From: Actinomadura luteofluorescens
GTDB taxonomy: Bacteria; Actinomycetota; Actinomycetes; Streptosporangiales; Streptosporangiaceae
Assembly: GCF_013409365.1 (NCBI RefSeq)
Contig: NZ_JACCBA010000001.1
Span: 1,922,001 to 1,986,000 of the forward strand
Length of the DNA: 64,000 nt
Direction: 5' to 3'
Below are positions 25,787-34,818 of the stretch, piece after piece. Position 1 is the first letter of the stretch. Each line of letters opens with the position of its first letter. The translations under genes were made by a program, and so were the position numbers. The notes beneath the pieces are model-generated. The model was not told the DNA's origin and ran no database searches. It saw only the letters and a list, made by a program, of their open reading frames with translations.

Positions 25787-27226
25787 ATGCTCACGACGCT
25801 CGGGCCCCGGCTGGAGGCGCTGCTCGGAGCCGACCGGGTGATCACCGATCCGGTGCGGCTGCGCACCTACGAGTGCGACGGCCTCACCAACCACCGGTCC
25901 ACGCCCGGCGTCGTGGTGCTGCCCGACACGGCCGAGCAGATCGCCGCGATCGTGCGGGAGTGCGCGGCGGCCGGGATCCCCTACGTCGCGCGCGGTTCGG
26001 GCACGGGCCTGTCGGGCGGCGCGCTCCCCCGCGCGGACGGCGTGCTGATCGTCACGTCCCGGATGAACCGGATCCTGGAGATCGACATCCCGGGGCAGCG
26101 GGCCGTGGTGGAGCCCGGCGTGATCAACCTGGACGTGACGCGGGCCGTCCGCCGGCACGGTTACTACTTCGCGCCCGACCCGTCCAGCCAGCAGATCTGC
26201 TCGGTGGGCGGGAACGTCGCGGAGAACTCCGGCGGCGCGCACTGCCTGAAGTACGGCTTCACCGCCCACCACGTGCTGGCCTGCGAGGTCGTCACGCCGG
26301 ACGGCGAACTGGTGGAGCTGACGGCGGACGGGCCCGGCTACGACCTGCTCGGCGTGTTCGTCGGGGCGGAGGGCACGCTCGGCATCACCACCAAGATCAC
26401 GGTGCGGCTGACGCGGGTCCCCGAGACCGTGCAGACGCTGCTGGCCGCCTTCGGCTCGATCGAGGCGGGCGGCGCCGCGGTGTCGGCGATCATCGGCGCG
26501 GGCGTCGTCCCGGCCGCGATCGAGATGATGGACGCCCTGGCGATCGAGGCGGCCGAGGCGGCAGTGCGCTGCGAGTACCCGCCGGGGGCCGGCGCGGTGC
26601 TGATCGTGGAGCTGGACGGCCCGGAGGCCGAGGTCGCCGCCCAGTTCGCCGAGGTGGAGCGAATGTGCCGGGACGCGGGCGCCTTCGAGATCCGCATCGC
26701 CGCCGACGACGCGCAGCGGGCGCTGATCTGGAAGGGGCGCAAGTCGGCGTTCGCGGCCGTGGGCCGGATCAGCCCGGCCTACCTCGTCCAGGACGGCGTC
26801 ATCCCCCGGACGGTGCTGCCGGACGTGCTGGCCCGGATCGACGCCCTGTCGGCCGAGTCGGGCGTGCGGGTCGCGAACGTGTTCCACGCGGGGGACGGCA
26901 ACCTGCATCCGCTCGTGCTGTTCGACGACGCCGAGCCGGGCGCGGAGGAGCGCGCGGAGGAGGTCTCGGGCGCGATCCTCGACCTGTGCATCGAGCACGG
27001 CGGCTCCATCACGGGCGAGCACGGGGTCGGTGTGGACAAGGCCCGCTACATGCCGCGCATGTTCACCGACGCCGACCTGGACACGATGCAGATGGTCCGC
27101 TGCGGCTTCGACCCCGCGGGGCTGTGCAACCCGGGCAAGGTCTTCCCCACCCCGCGGCTGTGCGGGGAGGTGCCCGGCAAGCGCAAGGGCCCGCACCCGT
27201 ACGAGGGAAAGGCGGACATCTTCTGA
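25787..27226 (+). CDS. glcD: Glycolate oxidase, FAD-linked subunit GlcD
   Basis: 479 residues from ATG 25787, chosen because GGAGAGG ends 9 bases before it and directly abuts the other ATG at 25778. GlcD is the FAD-binding catalytic subunit of glycolate dehydrogenase (glycolate to glyoxylate). The FAD-binding PCMH fold is seen in GVVVLPDTAEQIAAIVRECA, YVARGSGTGLSGGALP, then SSQQICSVGGNVAENSGG and GAEGTLGITTKITVRL. The C-terminal FAD-oxidase domain has NVFHAGDGNLHPLVLFD and ITGEHGVGVDKARYMPRMF. Its stop overlaps the glcE start as TGATG, so the operon is translationally coupled. Confidence 0.94.
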   Translation: MLTTLGPRLEALLGADRVITDPVRLRTYECDGLTNHRSTPGVVVLPDTAEQIAAIVRECAAAGIPYVARGSGTGLSGGALPRADGVLIVTSRMNRILEIDIPGQRAVVEPGVINLDVTRAVRRHGYYFAPDPSSQQICSVGGNVAENSGGAHCLKYGFTAHHVLACEVVTPDGELVELTADGPGYDLLGVFVGAEGTLGITTKITVRLTRVPETVQTLLAAFGSIEAGGAAVSAIIGAGVVPAAIEMMDALAIEAAEAAVRCEYPPGAGAVLIVELDGPEAEVAAQFAEVERMCRDAGAFEIRIAADDAQRALIWKGRKSAFAAVGRISPAYLVQDGVIPRTVLPDVLARIDALSAESGVRVANVFHAGDGNLHPLVLFDDAEPGAEERAEEVSGAILDLCIEHGGSITGEHGVGVDKARYMPRMFTDADLDTMQMVRCGFDPAGLCNPGKVFPTPRLCGEVPGKRKGPHPYEGKADIF

Positions 27227-28422
27227 TGCGGCCCCTGGACGCCCTGGCGAAGGTCTGCGGCGACGTACGGCCCGGTGAGCCCGCCGAAGGCGTGCTCGGC
27301 GTGGAACCCGCGCTCGTCGCGGCGCCGAAGAACGTGACCGAAGCCGCCGACGTCATGCGCGTGGCCGCCGAGAACGGTCTCGCCGTCGTCCCGCGTGGGG
27401 CCGAGACACGCCTGGACTGGGGCGAGCCCCCGGAACGCTGCGATCTGCTCATCGACACCCATCGGCTCGACGAACTCGTCGAGCACACGGCCGGGGACCT
27501 CGTCGCCAAGGCGGAGGCCGGGCTCCCGATGGAGGAGTTCGCCGAGAGACTGGCGGAACGGGGGCAGCGGCTCGCGCTCGACGTCCCGCTGCCGGGTTCG
27601 ACGGTCGGCGGGACGATCGCCACGAGCGCCGCCGGTCCCCTGCGCACGCTCTACGGGACGCCCAGGAACCTCGTCATCGGGCTCACGGTCGTCCGGGCGG
27701 ACGGCCAGGTCGCGCGCTCGGGCGGCAAGGTCGTCAAGAACGTCGCCGGGTACGACCTGGGGCGGCTCTTCTGCGGCTCCTACGGAACGCTCGGCCTGAT
27801 CGTGGACGCCACGTTCCGCCTGCACCCGACCCCGGATGCGACCGCTTACGTGACGTGCGCCGTCGACGGGCCGGAGGACACGCACGACGCGGTCCAGACC
27901 GTCCTCCACTCCCCCGTTGCCCCAAGCGCGGTCGAATACATCGGTCCAGGGACGGTCGCGGTCTTCCTCGAAGGCGTTCCCGACGGTGTCACCACGCGCG
28001 CTCGGCAGATCGCAGAACTCCTAGGCGACAAGGCCGAGATCTCCGATACCGCACCGGACGGCTGGGGCCTCTACCCGGACGGCACCACCCTCATCGACAT
28101 CGGCGCACCGCCGCCCTCGCTCCGGGACGTCATCACCACGCTAGGGCCGGAAGCCGCCGCCACCTGGAGCGCCAGCGGGCACGGGCACGTGGGTCTTCCC
28201 GCCGAACTCGGCCCGAACGAGGTGGCCGACGTCCTCGGCCGTCTACGGGACGTGCTGAAGCGGCACCGCGGTCACGCCGTCGTCCGCTACGCGCCGCAAG
28301 AGGTGCGCGACGAGATCGACCTGTGGGGGCCGGTTCCGGCGCTGACACTGATGCGGCGGGTCAAGGACCAGTTCGACCCGGATCACCGGCTGTCCCCGGG
28401 CCGTTTCGTGGGAGGGATCTGA
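27226..28422 (+). CDS. glcE: Glycolate oxidase, FAD-binding subunit GlcE
   Basis: 398 residues. GlcE is the second FAD-binding subunit of glycolate dehydrogenase, related to GlcD but shorter. FAD-domain segments are LVAAPKNVTEAADVMRVAAE, VVPRGAETRLDWGEPP, then PLPGSTVGGTIATSAAGPLR and VKNVAGYDLGRLFCGSYGTL. The C-terminus ends KDQFDPDHRLSPGRFVGGI, the usual GlcE tail. Start and stop overlap glcD and glcF by single bases, giving coupled translation of D-E-F in fixed ratio. Confidence 0.93.
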   Translation: MRPLDALAKVCGDVRPGEPAEGVLGVEPALVAAPKNVTEAADVMRVAAENGLAVVPRGAETRLDWGEPPERCDLLIDTHRLDELVEHTAGDLVAKAEAGLPMEEFAERLAERGQRLALDVPLPGSTVGGTIATSAAGPLRTLYGTPRNLVIGLTVVRADGQVARSGGKVVKNVAGYDLGRLFCGSYGTLGLIVDATFRLHPTPDATAYVTCAVDGPEDTHDAVQTVLHSPVAPSAVEYIGPGTVAVFLEGVPDGVTTRARQIAELLGDKAEISDTAPDGWGLYPDGTTLIDIGAPPPSLRDVITTLGPEAAATWSASGHGHVGLPAELGPNEVADVLGRLRDVLKRHRGHAVVRYAPQEVRDEIDLWGPVPALTLMRRVKDQFDPDHRLSPGRFVGGI

Positions 28423-29708
28423 TGAGCGACCAGGACGACCTCCCGAAGCTGCTCGACGACTGCGTGCACTGCGGGTTCTGCCTTCCGACGTGCCCCACCT
28501 ACGTGCTGTGGGGCGAGGAGATGGACTCTCCCCGGGGCCGCATCCATCTGATGCAGCAGCACGCTGACGGCGAGCCGCTCAGCGGGCCCATGGTCGAGCA
28601 CTTCGACCGCTGCCTGGGATGCATGGCGTGCGTGACGTCCTGCCCGTCCGGTGTGCAGTACGACCGGCTCATCGAGATGACCCGCGCCGACGTCGAACGT
28701 GAACACCCCCGTTCCCTGAAAGAACGCGCCATACGGGAGATGGTCTTCCGGCTGTTCCCGTACAAGCGGAGGCTCCGCGCCCTGCGAGGCCCCCTCCGCG
28801 CCTACCAGAAGTCGGGTCTGGACCGACTTGTAAGGCTCAGCGGCGTTCTGGAACGGATCTCGCCGTCCCTGGCGGCGATGGAACGGCTCGCGCCGCCCCT
28901 CGGCAAGGCGCCGAGGCTGCCCGAGCGGGTCGCCGCACGCGGGGAGCGCCGCGCCACGGTCGGGATGCTGACCGGATGCGTCCAGGGCGAGTTCTTCCCG
29001 GGCGTCAACGCCGCCACGGCCCGCGTGCTGGCGATGGAGGGCTGCGACGTCGTCATCCCCAAGGGCCAGGGGTGCTGCGGCGCGCTGTCCCTGCACTCCG
29101 GGCGGGAGGAGGAGGCCCGCGCCTTCGCCCGCCGGACGGTCGAGACCTTCGAGTCCGTCGACGTGATCGTGGTGAACTCCGCGGGCTGCGGGTCCGCGAT
29201 GAAGGAGTACCGGACGCTGCTCGCCGACGACCCGGAATGGTCCGCGCGGGCGGAGGCGCTCTCGGCCAGGACCCGGGATCTGGCCGAGTACCTGGTGGAA
29301 CTCGGGCCGCGGGCGGAGCGGCGGCCGCTTCCGGTCACGATCGCCTACCACGACGCCTGCCACCTCGCCCACGCCCAGGGCGTGCGGAGCCAGCCCCGCG
29401 AACTGCTCGCCGCGATCCCCGGGCTGACCGTCCGCGAGATCGCCGACCCCGACATCTGCTGCGGTTCGGCCGGTACCTATAACCTGTTCCAGCCGGAGGC
29501 CGCCGGAGAACTCGGCGACCGCAAGGCGGTGAACGTGGACGCCACCGGAGCCGAACTGCTGGTCGCCGCCAACCCCGGCTGCTCGATGCAGATCGCGACG
29601 GCGCTGCGCCGGCGCGGGGCCGCCATCGCGGTCGCGCACACCGCGCAGGTGCTGGACGCCTCCCTGCGGGGACTTGGCCGCGACGCCCTCACCGCGCGCG
29701 GTTCGTAG
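28422..29708 (+). CDS. glcF: Glycolate oxidase iron-sulfur subunit GlcF
   Basis: 428 residues. GlcF carries the two [4Fe-4S] clusters that pass electrons from the GlcDE flavins to the membrane quinone pool. Ferredoxin motifs are CVHCGFCLPTCP (near residue 14) and CLGCMACVTSCP (near residue 64). Two CCG/heterodisulfide-reductase-type domains follow (GCCGALSLHSGREEEA; YHDACHLAHAQGV with CCGSAGTYN). All cysteines expected for two clusters are present. It is the last gene of glcDEF; no glycolate permease or GlcC-type regulator adjoins it. Confidence 0.95.
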   Translation: MSDQDDLPKLLDDCVHCGFCLPTCPTYVLWGEEMDSPRGRIHLMQQHADGEPLSGPMVEHFDRCLGCMACVTSCPSGVQYDRLIEMTRADVEREHPRSLKERAIREMVFRLFPYKRRLRALRGPLRAYQKSGLDRLVRLSGVLERISPSLAAMERLAPPLGKAPRLPERVAARGERRATVGMLTGCVQGEFFPGVNAATARVLAMEGCDVVIPKGQGCCGALSLHSGREEEARAFARRTVETFESVDVIVVNSAGCGSAMKEYRTLLADDPEWSARAEALSARTRDLAEYLVELGPRAERRPLPVTIAYHDACHLAHAQGVRSQPRELLAAIPGLTVREIADPDICCGSAGTYNLFQPEAAGELGDRKAVNVDATGAELLVAANPGCSMQIATALRRRGAAIAVAHTAQVLDASLRGLGRDALTARGS

Positions 29709-29818
29709 CCCGCAGACCGGGACCGCCGACGATCCGGCCGTCGGGTATCGTGACCTGCCCGCCGTGGGCAGGGACACGCCGACCGAGCCGGAGAGGGCCC
29801 GAAGGAGCACCGACGACC

Positions 29819-30536
29819 ATGTCCGACAGCCGCCAGCCGTACCGCTCGCACCGCCGCAGGAAGAAGAGCCACGCGGGGAGGCTCGGGCTCGCGGGCGCCC
29901 TGACCGGTGCGGTCGGGATCGCCGCGGTGGCCGGGGCGATCGTGGTCCTGAGGCCCGGCGACGGCGACGGCGCGGGCTCCGCGCCGCCCAGCCTCGCCAG
30001 CCAGGGCGACGGCGCGGTGGGCTCGTCCGTGCCCGCTCCGAAGGCCGGCCCGCCGGTCGGCTTCACGACCCCGGAGGGCTACGGCTACAGCCTCGCCGCC
30101 GTCATGGCGGGGACGTCCCGGCAGCCGCTCGGCGCCACGCAGGCCCCCGCCGTCCGGGACGACCTACGCCTACGCCGACTACGTCCTCACCAACAGCCGG
30201 CGGCGGCCGGTCCTGCTGGACTTCCCCGCCGACCTGTTCATGCCGAAGTCGCAGGTCCCGTCGTCGGCGCAGGAGCGCTGCATGCCGCAGGCGGGCATCC
30301 CGGACGACATGTGCACCCTCCCCAACCACAGCAAGATCACCGCGCGGATCGGCGCGTCGAAGGCGCCGGTCGAGGACGGCGGCGACACGATGATTCCGGC
30401 GGGCGCCTCCTACGTGGTCCGCATCGCCTCCGACCTTCCGGTCAAGGAGGACCTCTCCGCCGACGACCTGCGCCTCTACGTGTGGAACGCCCGTTTCACC
30501 AGCGACCGCAAGGGCGTCCGGCTCGCCTTCCCGTGA
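29819..30536 (+). pseudogene. Frameshifted gene for a membrane-anchored extracytoplasmic protein
   Basis: The first frame begins MSDSRQPYRSHRRRKKSHAG with a short basic cytoplasmic tail, one membrane anchor (LGLAGALTGAVGIAAVAGAIVVL, residues about 23-45), and a Gly/Ser/Pro linker. Near base 30144 the coding signal jumps one frame, into TYAYADYVLTNSRRRPVLLD, and continues with two cysteines (QERCMPQAG, DDMCTLPN) to SDRKGVRLAFP. Deleting one base from the CCCCC run at 30144-30148 restores about 238 codons. The extracellular domain looks like a small beta-sandwich of the kind seen in DUF4352-like secreted proteins, but I cannot assign a family. It could be an assembly error, as the 3' part retains full codon bias. 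Confidence 0.65.
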
Positions 30537-30556
30537 GTTTCACCGGCCGGTGAAAC
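30537..30556. terminator. Convergent palindrome, probable bidirectional terminator
   Basis: GTTTCACCGGCCGGTGAAAC is a perfect 20-base palindrome. It starts just after the stop of the frameshifted membrane-protein gene and covers the last codons of the convergent substrate-binding-protein gene. A hairpin would form in transcripts from either side. Confidence 0.6.
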
Positions 30557-32213
30557 CGATGTCCTGATAAGCGGGCTTCAGGAAGCCGCCGGCCCCCACG
30601 TTGGCGAGGTCCGCGCGCACTGCGACGAGCTGGGGCCGCTGATACAGCGGCAAGACCGACGCCTGCTGCCAGATGAGCCGGTCGGTTCTGTTCACCAAAA
30701 CCTTGGCCCTTTCCGGGGCGATCTCAGCGATGGCCTTGTCCATCGCCGCGTCGATGGCGGCACTGCCGATCCGCGAGTAGTTCTGCTGAACGTTCCGTCC
30801 GCGCGGCCGTGCGAATACCGCTTTCATCTGTGAGACGGGGAACGAGGTACCGAGCCAGGAGAACGAAACGATGTCCATGTTCCCCGGCGTGACGTACCGC
30901 TCGAAGACGTCGTCTGCGGGAACTACCTCGATGTCCACTCGGACGCCTATGCGTTCGAGCAGCGCGCGCGTCAACTCTCCTTCCCGCCTGCTGATGGGGA
31001 CCCCTGAGGGGACCACGAACCGAAGCGCGAGCGTGCGTCCCGCTTTGGCGCGGTACTTGCCTCGCGGCATCCAGCCCGCCTCGGCCAGGAGCCGTCCGGC
31101 CCGCGCCGGGTCGTACGTGCCGAATCCGCTGGAGTTGTCCTGGTAGCCGGCCTGGGTGTTGACGTAGAAGTGGTTGCCGAGCGTCTGGACAGGTACGCCG
31201 AGGCCTGACAGGTCGGATCGCGCGATCACGCGCCGGTCGATGCCGAGCATGACCGCCCGACGCACCCGGACGTCGGACAGGACGGGTCCGGCCGCGTTGA
31301 ACGTGAAGTTCCGCCAGTCCGGCCCGCCGGCTCTCCGCACGGCGGCGCCGCCGACTCCCTGGACGCGCTGCAACGCATCCGCGTCGAGGCCGATGTCCAT
31401 CAGGTCGATCTCGCCGTTGGCAAAGGCGCCGGGCATCGCGCTGGTGTCCATGGTGCGATACACGATCCGGTCGAGTTTCGCTGGCGCGCCCCACCAGGCC
31501 GGGTTCCGCACCAGGGTCACCGTCTTGGCCGTCTGGTCGATCCGCTGAAATCTGAACGGCCCGGCTGTGACGGGTAAGCGGCCCATCCAGCCCATGTTGA
31601 ACGCGCGTGGGCTCGCGTAAGCGGCGGCCGGGTAAAGGGGACTGAACAGGCTCTGCCAGTCCGAGTACTTATGGGAGAACGTCACCTCGACCGCATGTTC
31701 ATCGGCGCCGCGTTGGACTCGCTCGATCTGCCGGTATCCGGTGACGGTCGAGACCTCGTAGCGCGGGTCGCGTCCAGACAGGGCATGGGCCTGCGCCCGA
31801 AAGTCGGCATAACCGAGTGGCCTGCCGTCGGACCATTTAGCGCGCGGGTTGAGCCTGTAGGTCACGGTCTGCCCGTGCCTGGTCGGCTTCAACGTGGCCG
31901 ACTCCAGATACTCCGGCACGGGATGCGGGACGGCCTTCTCGTCGGCACGCATCAGATACGGAAGAACGCCCTGGATGACGTGCTCGACCGCGCCCTTGGC
32001 GCCGTTGACGTGGTTGGTGTTCCACTGGGACGGGAACTCGGGGAGCGGCCAGCGGAGCGTCCCGCCGTTCACGACGCGGTCGCGCGGAGTCGGATTCACA
32101 TCCGCCGCGGGCAGCGCCCGGGACGCATCGGAAGTCGACGCCTCCGGGGCACGGCACCCGGCGCCGGTCAGGAGCACGATCCCAAGAAGGGCTGCGGTGA
32201 GAACCTGTTTCAT
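30540..32213 (-). CDS. Family 5 (peptide/nickel-type) ABC transporter substrate-binding lipoprotein
   Basis: 557 residues. The N-terminus MKQVLTAALLGIVLLTGAGC is a lipoprotein signal with the lipobox LTGAGC, so the protein is membrane-anchored outside the cell. It has the SBP_bac_5 layout: GGTLRWPLPEFPSQWNTNHV, TYRLNPRAKWSDGRPLGYAD, GPFRFQRIDQTAKTVTLVRN, then VRRAVMLGIDRRVIA and the late DRLIWQQASVLPLYQRPQL. Members bind peptides, nickel chelates or opines; the ligand cannot be read from sequence. Start and stop overlap with the ATPase gene as ATGA. It is the last gene of a four-gene operon, whereas the binding-protein gene more often comes first. Confidence 0.92.
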   Translation of the reverse strand: MKQVLTAALLGIVLLTGAGCRAPEASTSDASRALPAADVNPTPRDRVVNGGTLRWPLPEFPSQWNTNHVNGAKGAVEHVIQGVLPYLMRADEKAVPHPVPEYLESATLKPTRHGQTVTYRLNPRAKWSDGRPLGYADFRAQAHALSGRDPRYEVSTVTGYRQIERVQRGADEHAVEVTFSHKYSDWQSLFSPLYPAAAYASPRAFNMGWMGRLPVTAGPFRFQRIDQTAKTVTLVRNPAWWGAPAKLDRIVYRTMDTSAMPGAFANGEIDLMDIGLDADALQRVQGVGGAAVRRAGGPDWRNFTFNAAGPVLSDVRVRRAVMLGIDRRVIARSDLSGLGVPVQTLGNHFYVNTQAGYQDNSSGFGTYDPARAGRLLAEAGWMPRGKYRAKAGRTLALRFVVPSGVPISRREGELTRALLERIGVRVDIEVVPADDVFERYVTPGNMDIVSFSWLGTSFPVSQMKAVFARPRGRNVQQNYSRIGSAAIDAAMDKAIAEIAPERAKVLVNRTDRLIWQQASVLPLYQRPQLVAVRADLANVGAGGFLKPAYQDIGFTGR

Positions 32214-34012
32214 CGCTCTGCCTTCGCCTGAACGAGCGGGTGGTGGCAGGCGACGGAGTGATCCGCCGCCATGGCACGCGGCATCGGGTCGTGGTCTTCG
32301 CATAAGCGCCTGTCGTCGGGGGCGAGCGTGGCGTAGTGCGGGCAGCGAGGGCGGAGCCTGCATCCCAAGTGCCCGACCGTGGGGTCGGACGGGTCACCGT
32401 CCAGAAGGAAGAAGCGAGACCGTTTCCGTTCTGGGCAGGGCGAGGGCATCGCGTCCAGCAGTGCCTGCGTGTAGGGATGCGCTGGAGCCCCATACACATC
32501 GGCGACTGACCCGATCTCAACTACGCGACCCATCTGCATCACAGCGATCCGGTCGGCGAAGCCTCGGACCAGCCCGAGGTCGTGGGTCACGAAGACGCAC
32601 GCCAGGCCCAGCCGCACCCGAAGGTCGCTCAGCAGTTCCATGACGTCCGCTCGCACGGCGGCGTCCAACGCAGACACAGGCTCGTCCAGAAGCAGAAGAC
32701 GCGGTTCCAAGGCGAGCGCTCTGGCCAGGGCTACGCGCTGCCGTTGCCCGCCCGAGAGCGCATGCGGGAAGCGCCTCGCATGGCCGTGCTCCAAGCCCAC
32801 CAGTGCGAGGAGTTCCTCCACACGACCACCGCTCGGCATGCGATGCGTGATGAGCGGTTCGGCGATGATGTCGGCCACCCGCATACGCGGGTTCAGCGAG
32901 GCGTACGGGTCTTGGAACACGACCTGGACCTCCTTGCGCAAAGCCTTCCGATCGCAGGCGCGCAAGGCGGCCGTGTCCTTCCCCAAGACGGTGACGCGTC
33001 CTTCTTGCGGACGCGACAACCGCAGAATCTCCATCAACGTCGTGGTCTTGCCGGACCCCGACTCCCCCACCAGCGCGAGCGTCTCGCCCTCACGGACGTC
33101 GAAGCTCACACCGTCCACGGCACGCGCCTCCCCGGCCCGCCGCCTTAGCAGCGTCCCCTTGAAGAGGGGATGGTGACGGACCAGGCCGTCCACCTGGAGA
33201 ACCACTGGCCGCCCTGGCCGAGCACGAGGAACCAGCGCATCACCCGTTCGCGGCCACGAACTCAGCAGGCGGCTCGTATACGGCATCTGGGGGCGAAGAA
33301 GAACCTGCTCCACTGGGCCCGTCTCCACCACTTGTCCTTCGTGCATCACCATCACGCGGTCCGCGAAGCCGGCGACGACGCCCAGATCGTGGCTGATCAG
33401 CAGGATCGCGGCTCCGGTCGCCTCCCGGACGCCCCGCAGGACGTCCAGCACCTGCGCCTGGACGGTCGCGTCGAGGGCCGACGTGGGCTCGTCCGCCACG
33501 ATCACGACCGGGTCGTTGGCGATGGCCATGGCGATCGCCACGCGCTGCCGCATCCCGCCGGAGAGCTCGTGCGGGTAGGAGCGCGCCCGCCGGGCCGCGT
33601 CCGGAACGCCGGCCAGTTCGAGCAGGTCCACGGCACGCGAGCGCGCCGCCGCACGGCTCACCGCCGAGTGGATCCGGACGGCCTCGGCCACCTGCCGGCC
33701 CACCGTGCGGACGGGCGAGAGCGCCGACAGCGGATCCTGGAAGATCATCGCCAGCTCGTCGCCGCGCACCCGCGAGAGCTCCGCGTCGGTCCGGCCCAGC
33801 AGTTCCCGGCCGCGCAACCGCACAGAGCCCGTCACACGCGCCCCCTCCGGCGGCAGCCCCATCAGCGCGAGCGCGAGCGCGGTCTTGCCGGCGCCCGACT
33901 CGCCGACGATCCCGAGCACCTCCCCTGCCCCGACCGAGAAGCTCACACCGCGCAGGGCGAACGCGCCCGCCGCGTAACCCACCGCCAGGTCGGCGACCCG
34001 CAGAACCGTCAA
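32210..34012 (-). CDS. Peptide-type ABC transporter, fused double ATP-binding protein
   Basis: 600 residues with two complete nucleotide-binding domains, equivalent to DppD and DppF joined. Domain 1 has Walker A GESGAGKTA, signature LSGGMRQRVAIAMAIA and Walker [14 protein letters not shown]. Domain 2 has GESGSGKTT, LSGGQRQRVALARALA and LLLLDEPVSALD. The first half lacks the Cys-rich oligopeptide C-terminal segment, while the second ends CRLRPRCPHYATLAPDDRRL, its normal form. It energises uptake through the two adjacent permeases. The start is a TTG overlapping the upstream permease stop as TTGA; an internal start is possible but would lose the first strand. Confidence 0.92.
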   Translation of the reverse strand: MTVLRVADLAVGYAAGAFALRGVSFSVGAGEVLGIVGESGAGKTALALALMGLPPEGARVTGSVRLRGRELLGRTDAELSRVRGDELAMIFQDPLSALSPVRTVGRQVAEAVRIHSAVSRAAARSRAVDLLELAGVPDAARRARSYPHELSGGMRQRVAIAMAIANDPVVIVADEPTSALDATVQAQVLDVLRGVREATGAAILLISHDLGVVAGFADRVMVMHEGQVVETGPVEQVLLRPQMPYTSRLLSSWPRTGDALVPRARPGRPVVLQVDGLVRHHPLFKGTLLRRRAGEARAVDGVSFDVREGETLALVGESGSGKTTTLMEILRLSRPQEGRVTVLGKDTAALRACDRKALRKEVQVVFQDPYASLNPRMRVADIIAEPLITHRMPSGGRVEELLALVGLEHGHARRFPHALSGGQRQRVALARALALEPRLLLLDEPVSALDAAVRADVMELLSDLRVRLGLACVFVTHDLGLVRGFADRIAVMQMGRVVEIGSVADVYGAPAHPYTQALLDAMPSPCPERKRSRFFLLDGDPSDPTVGHLGCRLRPRCPHYATLAPDDRRLCEDHDPMPRAMAADHSVACHHPLVQAKAER

Positions 34013-34818
34013 CGCCCGGCCTCCGGGTCGAGCGCGTCCCGCACCCCGTCACCGAGCAGGTTCACCGCGACGACGATCAGGACGAGCAGCCCGGCGGCGA
34101 ACCCGAACGCCCACGGATGCGCGGTCGCCCCGCCCTGGCCGTCGGCGATGACCGTGCCGAGCGAGACGTCCGGCGGCCGCACCCCGAACCCGAGGTAGGA
34201 CAGCCCGCTCTCGGCGACGATCGCGACGCTCACGTTCAGGCTCGCGTCCACGGCCAGCAGCGACGCCAGCCCGGGCGCCACATGCCGCGCGACCAGCCGC
34301 GGCGCGCCGACGCCGAGGAACCGCGCGGCCAGCACGTGCTCGCGCTCCCGCAGGCGGAGCGTCGCGGCCCGCACCGCGCGGGCGGTGACCATCCACATGA
34401 ACGCGGCCAGTGCCGCCGCGAGCACCGGCCACCCTCCGGTGACCCGCGGCGCCAGGACGGTCACGATCAGGAAGGACGGGAGCACCAGCAGCAGATCGGC
34501 GCCCCACATCAGCACCTGGTCGACGCGTCCGCGCAGGAACCCGGCCGCGGTCCCGACGGCGGCGGCGAGTCCGGTCGACAGGAGGGCGGCGGTCAGGCCG
34601 ACCAGGAGCGAGTTCTGCGCACCGCGCAGGGTGAAGGCGAAGACGTCCCGCCCGCTCTGGGTCGTGCCGAGCCAGTGGCCGCTGGACGGCCCCTGCCGGA
34701 ACGCCGCGAAATCCGTCTCGTCCCATCCGCGCGACGACACGAGCGGCCCGCCGAAAGCCAGGAGGAACAGCAGCACGAGCAGGATCGCCCCGGTCACCAT
34801 CCGAAGACCGGCTCTCAT
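34009..34818 (-). CDS. ABC transporter permease, DppC-like
   Basis: 269 residues with about six transmembrane helices. N-terminal helix LLVLLFLLAFGGPLV, then the extracytoplasmic SSGHWLGTTQSGRDVFAFTL typical of DppC/OppC. The coupling loop, which contacts the ATPase, is at LREREHVLAARFLGVGAPRLVARHVAP. The C-terminal helices end with LLGDGVRDALDPEAG, the usual DppC tail. Both ends overlap neighbours by 4 bases (ATGA with the DppB-like gene, TTGA with the ATPase), so the operon is tightly coupled. Confidence 0.93.
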   Translation of the reverse strand: MRAGLRMVTGAILLVLLFLLAFGGPLVSSRGWDETDFAAFRQGPSSGHWLGTTQSGRDVFAFTLRGAQNSLLVGLTAALLSTGLAAAVGTAAGFLRGRVDQVLMWGADLLLVLPSFLIVTVLAPRVTGGWPVLAAALAAFMWMVTARAVRAATLRLREREHVLAARFLGVGAPRLVARHVAPGLASLLAVDASLNVSVAIVAESGLSYLGFGVRPPDVSLGTVIADGQGGATAHPWAFGFAAGLLVLIVVAVNLLGDGVRDALDPEAGR

